From Flavobacteriales bacterium (lineage in GTDB: Bacteria; Bacteroidota; Bacteroidia; Flavobacteriales; UA16): DNA of 5,436 bases. Each line of letters begins with the position of its first letter. Position 1 is the first letter of the stretch. Below the pieces are notes generated by a model, which did no database searches, was not told the origin of the DNA, and saw only the letters and a program-made list of their open reading frames with translations. Made by a program: the position numbers and the translations under genes. Shown here in pieces: positions 1-5,436 of this stretch. The stretch spans positions 1 through 5,436 of the forward strand of contig JAURKF010000289.1 of assembly GCA_030831885.1 (NCBI GenBank), given 5' to 3'.

Positions 1-1089
1 AGCCAAACGCACCGGCACGCCCTTCAATTCGTATTCGGCAAACTTCCAACCGCTGCGCTTGGTGTCATCATCATCGAACTTTACACTGATGCCGCAGCCC
101 TTCAATTCCTGCATGAGAGGCCTTACTTTCTCTCCTATCGTTGCTAGTTGTTCCTCGCCTTTATAGATTGGAACTATCACCACCTGTATAGGCGCCAACA
201 TGGGTGGCAAGCGTAAGCCCTGATCATCGCTATGCGCCATTACAAGCGCACCCATCAAACGTGTAGAAACACCCCATGACGTCGCCCACACATAATCGAG
301 AACGCCTTCCTTCGAAGTGAATTTCACATCGAAAGCCTTAGCAAAATTCTGTCCCAGAAAGTGAGAGGTTCCTGCTTGCAAGGCCTTGCCATCTTGCATC
401 AACGCTTCGATGCACATGGTATCCAACGCTCCGGCAAAACGCTCACTCTCTGTTTTGCTTCCTTTAATAACGGGCATCGCCATCCACTTCTCTGCAAACT
501 CGGCATATACATCAAGCATCTTGCGTGTTTCTTCGATTGCCTCTTGTGCGGTGGCATGCGCGGTATGGCCTTCCTGCCACAAAAATTCTGCTGTACGTAA
601 AAACAAACGCGTACGCATTTCCCAGCGCACCACGTTGGCCCACTGATTCACCAGTATCGGCAAATCGCGGTAGCTCTGAATCCAGCCTTTGTATGTATTC
701 CAAATGATCGCTTCACTTGTTGGACGCACAATCAACTCTTCTTCCAACTTGGAGTCGGGATCCACCATCAGTTTACCCTTCTCATTGGGATCTACTTTCA
801 AGCGGTAGTGTGTTACCACTGCGCATTCCTTGGCGAAACCTTCCGCATGACCCTCTTCTTTCTCCAAAAAACTCTTCGGCACAAACAAAGGGAAGTAAGC
901 ATTCACGTGACCGGTGTCCTTGAACATCTTGTCCAGCGCATCGCGCATCTTCTCCCAAATTGCAAAACCATAGGGCTTGATGACCATGCAACCACGCACC
1001 GCACTGTGCTCAGCGAGATCAGCGTTAATCACCAATTCATTGTACCACTTGGAATAATCGGTCGCGCGGGGTGTTAACTTATCGGCCAT
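1..1089 (-). CDS. proS: Proline--tRNA ligase (prolyl-tRNA synthetase), archaeal/eukaryotic type, C-terminus missing
   Basis: This cytoplasmic class II aminoacyl-tRNA synthetase activates proline with ATP and charges tRNA-Pro. The frame is open from ATG at 1089 to the left edge, giving 363 residues; the family is usually about 490-500, so roughly 130 are missing. Visible landmarks are the motif 1 region (about residues 40-71, GFAIWEKM then YFPLFVP), the RPTSE loop (122-126), motif 2 ([13 protein letters not shown], 153-165), [10 protein letters not shown] (245-254), the motif 3 region ([17 protein letters not shown], 276-292), and the start of the anticodon-binding domain (from about 298, [12 protein letters not shown]). 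Only about 110 residues separate motifs 2 and 3, so the roughly 180-residue editing insertion of typical bacterial ProRS is absent. This is the archaeal/eukaryotic-type form common in Bacteroidota. ATG 1089 is chosen because no other ATG lies between it and the in-frame stop at 1123-1125. It is transcribed divergently from the lipoprotein gene. Confidence 0.96.
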   Translation of the reverse strand, partial: MADKLTPRATDYSKWYNELVINADLAEHSAVRGCMVIKPYGFAIWEKMRDALDKMFKDTGHVNAYFPLFVPKSFLEKEEGHAEGFAKECAVVTHYRLKVDPNEKGKLMVDPDSKLEEELIVRPTSEAIIWNTYKGWIQSYRDLPILVNQWANVVRWEMRTRLFLRTAEFLWQEGHTAHATAQEAIEETRKMLDVYAEFAEKWMAMPVIKGSKTESERFAGALDTMCIEALMQDGKALQAGTSHFLGQNFAKAFDVKFTSKEGVLDYVWATSWGVSTRLMGALVMAHSDDQGLRLPPMLAPIQVVIVPIYKGEEQLATIGEKVRPLMQELKGCGISVKFDDDDTKRSGWKFAEYELKGVPVRLA

Positions 1090-1101
1090 GAGTGAATGTG
1101 T

Positions 1102-1134
1102 TAAAATTATGAGTTGGCGAATTTAATACACCAA
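1102..1134 (-). promoter_or_regulatory. Possible proS promoter (Bacteroidota type)
   Basis: Read on the minus strand, TAATTTTA (1109 to 1102) matches the Bacteroidota -7 consensus TAnnTTTG at all but the last base. A TTG (1134 to 1132) lies 22 bases upstream, within the spacing reported for the -33 element. Transcription would begin only a few bases before the proS ATG at 1089, giving a very short leader. The region is AT-rich, so a chance match is quite possible. Confidence 0.22.
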
Positions 1135-1223
1135 GAGTCATTGGCCGCGCCCTGTTTCAATTCTGCATGAGTGATTCTGACTTGTCTCACCAAGAAAATG
1201 GACGCATCGTTTAAACTTTGCAC

Positions 1224-1231
1224 TATGTTTG
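1224..1231 (+). promoter_or_regulatory. Candidate -7 promoter box (TATGTTTG) for the lipoprotein-barrel operon
   Basis: TATGTTTG is an exact match to the Bacteroidota sigma-factor -7 consensus TAnnTTTG. It is in the divergent intergenic region, directly upstream of the rightward operon. No TTG -33 element is visible at the usual distance, so the match may be weak or accidental. If it is used, transcription starts at about 1235-1240. A GTG start at 1239 would then be almost leaderless, while ATG 1257 would have a leader of about 20 bases, which favours ATG 1257. Confidence 0.4.
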
Positions 1232-1256
1232 ATGTCGTGTGAAAAAACCAACTGCC

Positions 1257-2429
1257 ATGAAAACACGTATCCTCTTTTTTGTAGTGCTTACAACAATTTT
1301 CTTTTCATGCACACAAAGCCGCTATGCCACTGTAGGTGCTTACGAAAGTGATGATGCTTACTATACAGCCGGTGATACTTACATTTCTGATTTTGCATTG
1401 GTAGATGATGAAGCACAGATGGCAACTGCCTCTGATAGCGCGACGACCAGCTACTCAAGCGACGATTATTACGACCCAAATTACTTAGCTCCTGCTGTTT
1501 ACTCTCCAAATTCAAGCGCTAACAATTGCAATACGAGTGCTTGGAATGGTGGATACAATTCATGCAATTCTTATTGCGGCTCCGGTTTCGGTAACTACCA
1601 ATATGGCAGCTATTGGAACTCATCACCCTACATGATGCCAGGTATAGGCTGGAATCCATATTCAGGCTACTACAGCAGTTTCAATCTAGGATACAACCCA
1701 TTTTATAATCCATACTACAATCCTTACTTGGGGTACAATCCCTACAATTCGTGGTACACTCCCTATTACTCTCCTTATTACTACTCGGGTTGGGCATACA
1801 ACCCCTGGTACAGTCCTTACAACTACAACAATTCCAACCCAAACGATGGCGCCTCGGGAAGCCTTACCATCCATGGACCTCGCAATCCCATTTCTACTAT
1901 TAGCGCTACCAATAGCTCTTATACCGGTGGTTTGTTTTACAACGGAACAAAACGCGATTTGCACACGTTTGCCAACGATGCGCAATCCACCAGCAAGCCT
2001 GATACTTCTGTTCCCGCATCGATTGAGCGCCCGGAAAACACTAAGCCAACCCAGCCCACCTTTGAACGTCCCTCTTACAAACCAACTGAACGTCCTACCT
2101 ACAGACCATCCAAACCGGCGAATGATAGAAATGTCATCAAGCCTGGGCTAACCAAGCCGCGAGAAACAGCACCTGCCCGTGACCGGAATCACACCGCTCC
2201 TGCCAAACCCTCCCAAAAACAAAGCACAACCCCTCGCAATACCTCGCCGGCTCGAGAGCACAAACCCGCATATAATACTGAACCCTCGCAGCGCACGCGA
2301 ACAGAGTCGCCTGCTCGAGAGACAACCCGTTCATCACCCAACGTAGAGAGCTCTCCTTCGCGCGGCTCGGGCTCGAATTCTTCACCATCTAAAAGCGGTG
2401 GAAGTTCTTCAAGTCCTCGCAGAAAATAA
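1257..2429 (+). CDS. Low-complexity lipoprotein with Tyr/Asn/Pro-rich and basic Pro/Ser/Arg-rich parts; function unknown
   Basis: I do not recognise this 390-residue protein as a named family. It opens with MKTR, a hydrophobic stretch (5-16) and FFSC, so Cys18 is the likely lipidated residue of a signal peptidase II signal. The -3 position is Phe, so the lipobox is not ideal. Four parts follow: an acidic stretch (about 29-74, 12 Asp/Glu); a Tyr-rich stretch (71-191, 30 Tyr in 121 residues, with repeated YNPY/YNPF, GYNP and YSPY); a short ordinary-looking stretch (about 200-245); and a basic tail (256-390, 27 Lys/Arg against 12 Asp/Glu). The tail contains ERPxYxPT repeats and two SPARE motifs. 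No Lys or Arg occurs from 23 to 208. An in-frame GTG at 1239 would add six residues; ATG 1257 gives a normal lipoprotein signal length. The next gene begins 8 bases downstream. A structural or adhesive envelope role is only a guess. Confidence 0.82.
   Translation: MKTRILFFVVLTTIFFSCTQSRYATVGAYESDDAYYTAGDTYISDFALVDDEAQMATASDSATTSYSSDDYYDPNYLAPAVYSPNSSANNCNTSAWNGGYNSCNSYCGSGFGNYQYGSYWNSSPYMMPGIGWNPYSGYYSSFNLGYNPFYNPYYNPYLGYNPYNSWYTPYYSPYYYSGWAYNPWYSPYNYNNSNPNDGASGSLTIHGPRNPISTISATNSSYTGGLFYNGTKRDLHTFANDAQSTSKPDTSVPASIERPENTKPTQPTFERPSYKPTERPTYRPSKPANDRNVIKPGLTKPRETAPARDRNHTAPAKPSQKQSTTPRNTSPAREHKPAYNTEPSQRTRTESPARETTRSSPNVESSPSRGSGSNSSPSKSGGSSSSPRRK
1689..1829 (+). repeat. In-gene degenerate repeat coding for Y/F-N-P-Y units
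   Basis: Codons for residues 145-191 of the lipoprotein encode irregular tandem units of YNPF, YNPY, YTPY, YSPY and YNPW. At DNA level the recurring core is TAYAAYCCNTAY. The units vary in spacing and codon use, which points to old, diverged expansion under selection for the amino-acid pattern and not to a recent slippage tract. Confidence 0.7.
2064..2111 (+). repeat. Two-copy 24-bp tandem repeat in the lipoprotein tail (ERPSYKPT, ERPTYRPS)
   Basis: The units at 2064-2087 and 2088-2111 both begin GAACGTCC and agree at 18 of 24 positions. They encode ERPSYKPT and ERPTYRPS, an in-frame eight-residue duplication in the basic tail. Most differences keep the residue or replace it with a similar one (Ser/Thr, Lys/Arg), consistent with selection on composition. 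Confidence 0.75.
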
Positions 2430-2430
2430 G

Positions 2431-2448
2431 GTTAGTTATGAAGCTAAC
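2431..2448 (+). promoter_or_regulatory. Hairpin with the barrel gene's start codon in its loop
   Basis: GTTAGTT (2431-2437) pairs with AGCTAAC (2442-2448) as seven consecutive pairs, six Watson-Crick and one G-U. The loop is the tetraloop ATGA, whose ATG is the start codon at 2438-2440. The structure begins two bases after the stop codon of the lipoprotein gene (2427-2429). A ribosome terminating there would unfold it, so translational coupling is a reasonable inference. The pairing is read directly from the sequence; function is not shown. Confidence 0.4.
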
Positions 2449-3895
2449 TCGCATAGTTCTATTGGTGATGGGCATAAGCTTGCTTCCGTGTTGTATGCTT
2501 GCCCAAGGTGAAGTGGAAGCACTGCGCTACTCAGGCGCCGATGCCGGATGGAGTGCGCGAAGTTTGGGGATGGCAGGCGCCTACAGCAGTATTGGAGCCG
2601 ACATCAGCAGTTTTTTCACCAATCCGGCAGGACTTGCCGTGTACAAGCGCAGTACCTTCGACCTTGCGCTCTCGCACGACAATCAAAATACCGAAACGAT
2701 TTACAACGGTGAATCCAACAAAGATTTACATTCCAGACTTTCCATAGCAAACGCAGCATTCATCGCCACGCGTCAACCTCGCACTTCACGAGTGATAAAC
2801 ATTAGCTATGGTCTCGCCTATTCAAAAACAAACAACTTCTACCAAGAACTCACCATTGAAGGCAAAGCAACCTCTTCGCTGATGCAACAATTTGCATGGC
2901 AGGCGCAGGGTACACAGCAAGATCAACTCTACAACACGCTACCTTTTGGTGCAGGACTGGCCTATGAAATTTATGGCATCGATCCCGACCCGAATGATCT
3001 GTCCGGACTCAGCTACATCGCAGCGACCGAAGGTGAATGTACTCAGCGTAAGCGCATCGAACGAAAAGGCCGTCAAAATGAAACAACCGGAGGTTTAGCA
3101 CTTCAATATGGCGATAATCTCTACCTGGGCGCTTCAGTTGGTGTTACTGGAATTTATTTCAGTGAACTGAGCACCTATTCCGAAAAGTATCCCACTGAAA
3201 ATCGCTTTCGCTCATGGTCCTATGACGAAGACCTAAGCACTTTCGCTACAGGCTTTGTGGCTCGCATCGGAGCCATCTATCGCGTTCATGAAAAGGTGAA
3301 AGTATCTGCCGCTTATCAAACAAAAACAATAACCTACCTGCAAGATTATTATAGTACGTCGGCATTCTCATCAGTTGACACATTAAATTATTATTCCGAA
3401 TCGCCCGAACTTATTGCTGATTACATTCTGGTCAGCCCCTCACAGTGGACTATAGGAGCTTCAGCAATTATCGGCAAAATGGGTATGGTTAGTTTGGACT
3501 GGGCCCGAAGCGATTTCCGACAAATCCGCATGAACGGAACGGATGACAACACATACAGCTATGAGTCGGAAAATGCAATGTTTGATACTTTATTCAGAAT
3601 AAGTAATCACCTGCGGCTGGGGTTGGAAGCGCGCATACACAGCAGCTACTACGGCCGCTTAGGATATAGCTTTCAACAAAGTCCGCTGAGCGATGCATCG
3701 GGAAGCATCAACGAACCTATTAGAGGCTGGACCATCGGCCTGGGATACCGCGACGATCATCTGTTTGCCGATTTCGCTCTGTCGAGCAGATTGCAGAAAA
3801 ACAGTTATTATCTGTATGACCCGGCATTGGTAAATGCGGCCGTTATACAAAACCGTATAGTTCGGGTGATGTTATCCCTAGGTGCGCGTTTCTGA
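2438..3895 (+). CDS. Outer-membrane beta-barrel protein, OmpP1/FadL/TodX family
   Basis: This 485-residue protein probably forms an outer-membrane barrel that passes hydrophobic or other small molecules. Bacteroidota members are often labelled 'outer membrane protein transport protein' or 'hemin receptor', but the substrate cannot be read from sequence. It has a signal peptide (about 1-22, MKLTRIVLLV...CCMLA, cleavage before Gln23). The family N-terminal segment follows (about 40-70: SARSLGMAGAYSSIGADISS, then FTNPAGLAVY) and includes the NPA motif (62-64) of the FadL plug region. The rest alternates polar and aromatic residues as expected for strands, and the protein ends in ...SLGARF with a C-terminal Phe, as needed for barrel assembly. 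Length fits the family (about 450-520). It starts 8 bases after the lipoprotein stop codon with no visible ribosome-binding site. Its 3' end overlaps the convergent yhhQ gene by 18 bases. Confidence 0.88.
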   Translation: MKLTRIVLLVMGISLLPCCMLAQGEVEALRYSGADAGWSARSLGMAGAYSSIGADISSFFTNPAGLAVYKRSTFDLALSHDNQNTETIYNGESNKDLHSRLSIANAAFIATRQPRTSRVINISYGLAYSKTNNFYQELTIEGKATSSLMQQFAWQAQGTQQDQLYNTLPFGAGLAYEIYGIDPDPNDLSGLSYIAATEGECTQRKRIERKGRQNETTGGLALQYGDNLYLGASVGVTGIYFSELSTYSEKYPTENRFRSWSYDEDLSTFATGFVARIGAIYRVHEKVKVSAAYQTKTITYLQDYYSTSAFSSVDTLNYYSESPELIADYILVSPSQWTIGASAIIGKMGMVSLDWARSDFRQIRMNGTDDNTYSYESENAMFDTLFRISNHLRLGLEARIHSSYYGRLGYSFQQSPLSDASGSINEPIRGWTIGLGYRDDHLFADFALSSRLQKNSYYLYDPALVNAAVIQNRIVRVMLSLGARF

Positions 3896-4603
3896 GTGTG
3901 CGTCTCCCAAATATCGGCGCACCAAAAAATGCCCCAGGTAAATCAATGGGGTTAGAAGTATCGCAATAAGTAATTTCAACACATAATTCGTGGGAGCGAT
4001 TTCCCAGAAGGCTGAAATCGGCAATGTCCCCGGCAGAATGAAGCCGATGTAAATTACAATATAAGAATCGATTAATTGCGAAACCACGGTGCTTCCTGTG
4101 CTCCTCAGCCAAATGTGCTTATTCCCGGTCTTCTGTTTAATCCACGCAAACAACGTCGCATCGAGCAACTGAGAAAACATAAATGCACACACACTGCCAA
4201 CAATAACCCATTGACTTTGGCCGAACACTTTCGTGAATTCGAGATCTGTAGCTGTATTGGGTGAAATGGCCGTATTTGCCGGGATAGCCAATGCAATGGT
4301 GACCATAATAAAGCAGTAGCTGATCAGTGCCGCTGTTATCCACGATAGCCTTCGTATTGCCTTTTTTCCATAGAACTCATTGATTAGATCTGTGCATATG
4401 AAAACAAGTGGCCATGGGAGCACGCCAACCACTGTTACGAAAGGTCCCAAGGAGGACCCCATTAAATTGAATGAAATAGGAATATCAATCAGCTTGTTAC
4501 TTATGAGCTCAGCGGTAACAGCATTGGTAATAAAAAAACCGGCCAAAAAAACAAAGAGCCACTCTCTCTTACTGCTTGATTGGGTGATGGGGGCTGAACT
4601 CAT
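3878..4603 (-). CDS. yhhQ: Queuosine precursor transporter, YhhQ/VUT family
   Basis: YhhQ-family inner-membrane proteins import 7-deazaguanine precursors (preQ0/preQ1) used to make queuosine, the modified base at the wobble position of GUN tRNAs. This 241-residue protein matches the family length (E. coli YhhQ about 220). It shows about six hydrophobic segments (roughly 15-33, 52-71, 86-107, 132-152, 178-195, 207-226). Family motifs visible are TAELISNKLI (30-39), PLVFICTDLINEFYGKK (65-81), FSQLLDATLFAWIK (143-156) and STGSTVVSQLIDSYIV (168-183). The ATG at 4603-4601 overlaps the TGA stop of the upstream gene as ATGA, so the two are probably co-transcribed and translationally coupled. The stop (TAG at 3880-3878) lies inside the end of the convergent barrel gene. 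Substrate is inferred from the family. Confidence 0.92.
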   Translation of the reverse strand: MSSAPITQSSSKREWLFVFLAGFFITNAVTAELISNKLIDIPISFNLMGSSLGPFVTVVGVLPWPLVFICTDLINEFYGKKAIRRLSWITAALISYCFIMVTIALAIPANTAISPNTATDLEFTKVFGQSQWVIVGSVCAFMFSQLLDATLFAWIKQKTGNKHIWLRSTGSTVVSQLIDSYIVIYIGFILPGTLPISAFWEIAPTNYVLKLLIAILLTPLIYLGHFLVRRYLGDAHSETRT

Positions 4604-5436
4604 GGAATGTATACTTTTATTGTATCAACCCTATTCCTGCGCTCAGAGCCAATATGGACGCAATATACCCCGTTCGCCCACATGTGAGTATCAATTTCAA
4701 ATTGACGATTGCATTCAGCAGAGTAAATGGTTCGTCCAGCACTATCCGCAATGCGAACCGTTGCCAACTCGTCAAGTCCGGTTCCCGAGAGCTTTCCGTG
4801 AGCAGCAATGACACGAACACCTCGCTTTACAATCTCATGCTGATCAAGTGGTGAATTGGGAACTGCCCACGTATATTGCCCACTCGACAAGTTTCCGATG
4901 CGTATTCTTCCTTGCCAGTTGTCGATACCGGGTGTCGTTGTCAACTCGTAATCGCCGCATAAAGCCCAGGGCTCGGAAGGACTTGGTCTATAAAGCAAAA
5001 CAATGCTATCTTCATTGTATCCGAATGCTTCCAGATAATCAAAAAACAACGGATCGAAATATCTCGACTGCGTTGAATCACCATAGTAGCGAATTGTCGC
5101 TGCCAGCACACCGGTGTCTCCGTCTCGAAAAACGTTCCACCAACGATCAGGCGAAATATAATAATCGCCCTGAACCAGTGACTCATCGGCCTGAGCCCAA
5201 TGATTTTCCACACGTACAAATACAGAATCGCCATCGGGCAAATCAGAAACTACGATATCCATCTCTGCAAAATCGCAATCATTCGGTCCACCTCCATCAA
5301 TAAGACGTTCTTCAGAGAGCACGGCTAGTGCTAGCTTGTCGTTGCTATCGATGCATGCCTGCATAGGTTGAAACCCGGCAGGCAGTTGCACCGTTTCGAT
5401 AGTGCTCGCACCACTAGCAACAACCTGTGTTGTAGC
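4600..5436 (-). CDS. C-terminal part of a secreted protein, probable M1-type metallopeptidase, with a T9SS-like sorting domain (N-terminus missing)
   Basis: The frame is open from the right edge to TGA at 4602-4600, giving 278 visible residues. The GTG at 5391 is internal: codons upstream (ATTQVVASGASTIET) run to the edge without a stop. The pattern LPAGFQPMQACIDSNDKLA (about 18-36), a VFVRVENHW segment, an ISPDRWWNVF segment, and DSIVLLYRPS resembles the domain that follows the catalytic core in Bacteroidota M1-like aminopeptidases. That assignment is from memory, and the HExxH zinc site is outside the window. The last roughly 70 residues carry VRIADSAGRTIY and NGVYCVHIGS and end in KVYIP, as in T9SS type A sorting domains, so the protein is probably secreted or surface-attached. 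The usual YPNP opening of that domain is absent. The stop overlaps the yhhQ start. Confidence 0.8.
   Translation of the reverse strand, partial: ATTQVVASGASTIETVQLPAGFQPMQACIDSNDKLALAVLSEERLIDGGGPNDCDFAEMDIVVSDLPDGDSVFVRVENHWAQADESLVQGDYYISPDRWWNVFRDGDTGVLAATIRYYGDSTQSRYFDPLFFDYLEAFGYNEDSIVLLYRPSPSEPWALCGDYELTTTPGIDNWQGRIRIGNLSSGQYTWAVPNSPLDQHEIVKRGVRVIAAHGKLSGTGLDELATVRIADSAGRTIYSAECNRQFEIDTHMWANGVYCVHIGSERRNRVDTIKVYIP
4603..4818 (-). other. Divergent T9SS type A-like C-terminal sorting domain
   Basis: This segment codes for the final roughly 72 residues of the secreted protein. Two hallmarks of the type A sorting domain are present: a D-x-x-G turn after a strand (VRIADSAGR) and a GVYxVxI strand near the end, followed by KVYIP. 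The first strand reads GVRVIAAHGKLSG where family members usually have a VYPNP-like sequence. Such domains are recognised by the type IX machinery and normally cleaved after outer-membrane passage. Exact boundaries are approximate. Confidence 0.6.

Noticed and set aside
361..1077. Several short open frames on both strands
   Set aside because: All lie inside the proS frame, which is continuous from 1089 to the left edge and shows all expected synthetase motifs.
1087..1174. Nine-base direct repeat CATGAGTGA at 1087-1095 and 1166-1174
   Set aside because: One copy is the proS start codon region. The second leads to an ATG that meets a stop after two more codons. A single 9-base match is weak and no operator-like symmetry is visible.
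1209..1216. Palindrome GTTTAAAC upstream of the lipoprotein gene
   Set aside because: A single eight-base AT-rich palindrome with no second site is expected by chance and matches no regulator I can name.
1686..1985. Minus-strand 99-codon frame rich in Val/Ile/Arg
   Set aside because: It is the antisense reading of the Tyr/Asn/Pro repeat codons, a composition artefact.
3925..3951. Minus-strand terminator-like element: CCCC, 12-base loop, GGGG, then CATTTTTT
   Set aside because: The stem is only four pairs, and the element lies inside yhhQ about 45 bases before its stop, where termination would truncate the gene.
4380..4811. Plus-strand open frame of 143 codons
   Set aside because: It is antisense across the start of yhhQ and the end of the secreted-protein gene, both well supported, and resembles no family.
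4848..5303. Plus-strand open frame of 151 codons
   Set aside because: It lies wholly antisense to the secreted-protein gene, whose frame shows strong protein-like patterns and a recognisable tail. The plus-strand product is Arg/His/Cys-rich with no recognisable motif.
5389..5391. GTG as the true start of the right-hand minus-strand gene
   Set aside because: The same frame continues without a stop to the window edge, and the protein starts mid-domain at this point, so the gene is truncated by the window and does not start here.

Overview
The window looks like a piece of a Bacteroidota chromosome. Four observations point that way: an archaeal/eukaryotic-type prolyl-tRNA synthetase without the bacterial editing insertion, an OmpP1/FadL-type barrel of the Bacteroidota kind, a C-terminal tail resembling a type IX secretion (T9SS) sorting domain, and start codons with no clear Shine-Dalgarno sequence. 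One start instead has a TAnnTTTG-type -7 box upstream. I cannot place it to genus. I see no tRNA, rRNA, CRISPR array, insertion sequence or phage gene.

Layout, left to right. (1) Positions 1-1089, minus strand: the first 363 residues of proline--tRNA ligase (proS), cut by the left edge. (2) Positions 1090-1256: a divergent intergenic region that must carry the promoters of proS and of the rightward genes. (3) Positions 1257-2429, plus strand: an unrecognised lipoprotein with an acidic N-terminal part, a Tyr/Asn/Pro-rich middle and a basic Pro/Ser/Arg tail. (4) Positions 2438-3895, plus strand: an OmpP1/FadL/TodX-family outer-membrane protein, 8 bases downstream and probably in the same operon. 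(5) Positions 3878-4603, minus strand: a YhhQ-family queuosine-precursor transporter whose 3' end overlaps the barrel gene by 18 bases. (6) Positions 4600-5436, minus strand: the C-terminal 278 residues of a large secreted protein, probably an M1-type metallopeptidase or relative, ending in a T9SS-like sorting domain. It is cut by the right edge and overlaps the yhhQ start by four bases (ATGA).

The genes form three transcription units: proS leftward, lipoprotein plus barrel rightward, and secreted protein plus yhhQ leftward. The rightward pair plausibly makes two outer-membrane partners. The secreted protein and yhhQ look translationally coupled, although their functions have no obvious link. 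There is no clear new defence or mobile system here. The least explained items are the low-complexity lipoprotein paired with the barrel, and a hairpin that places the barrel gene's start codon in its loop.
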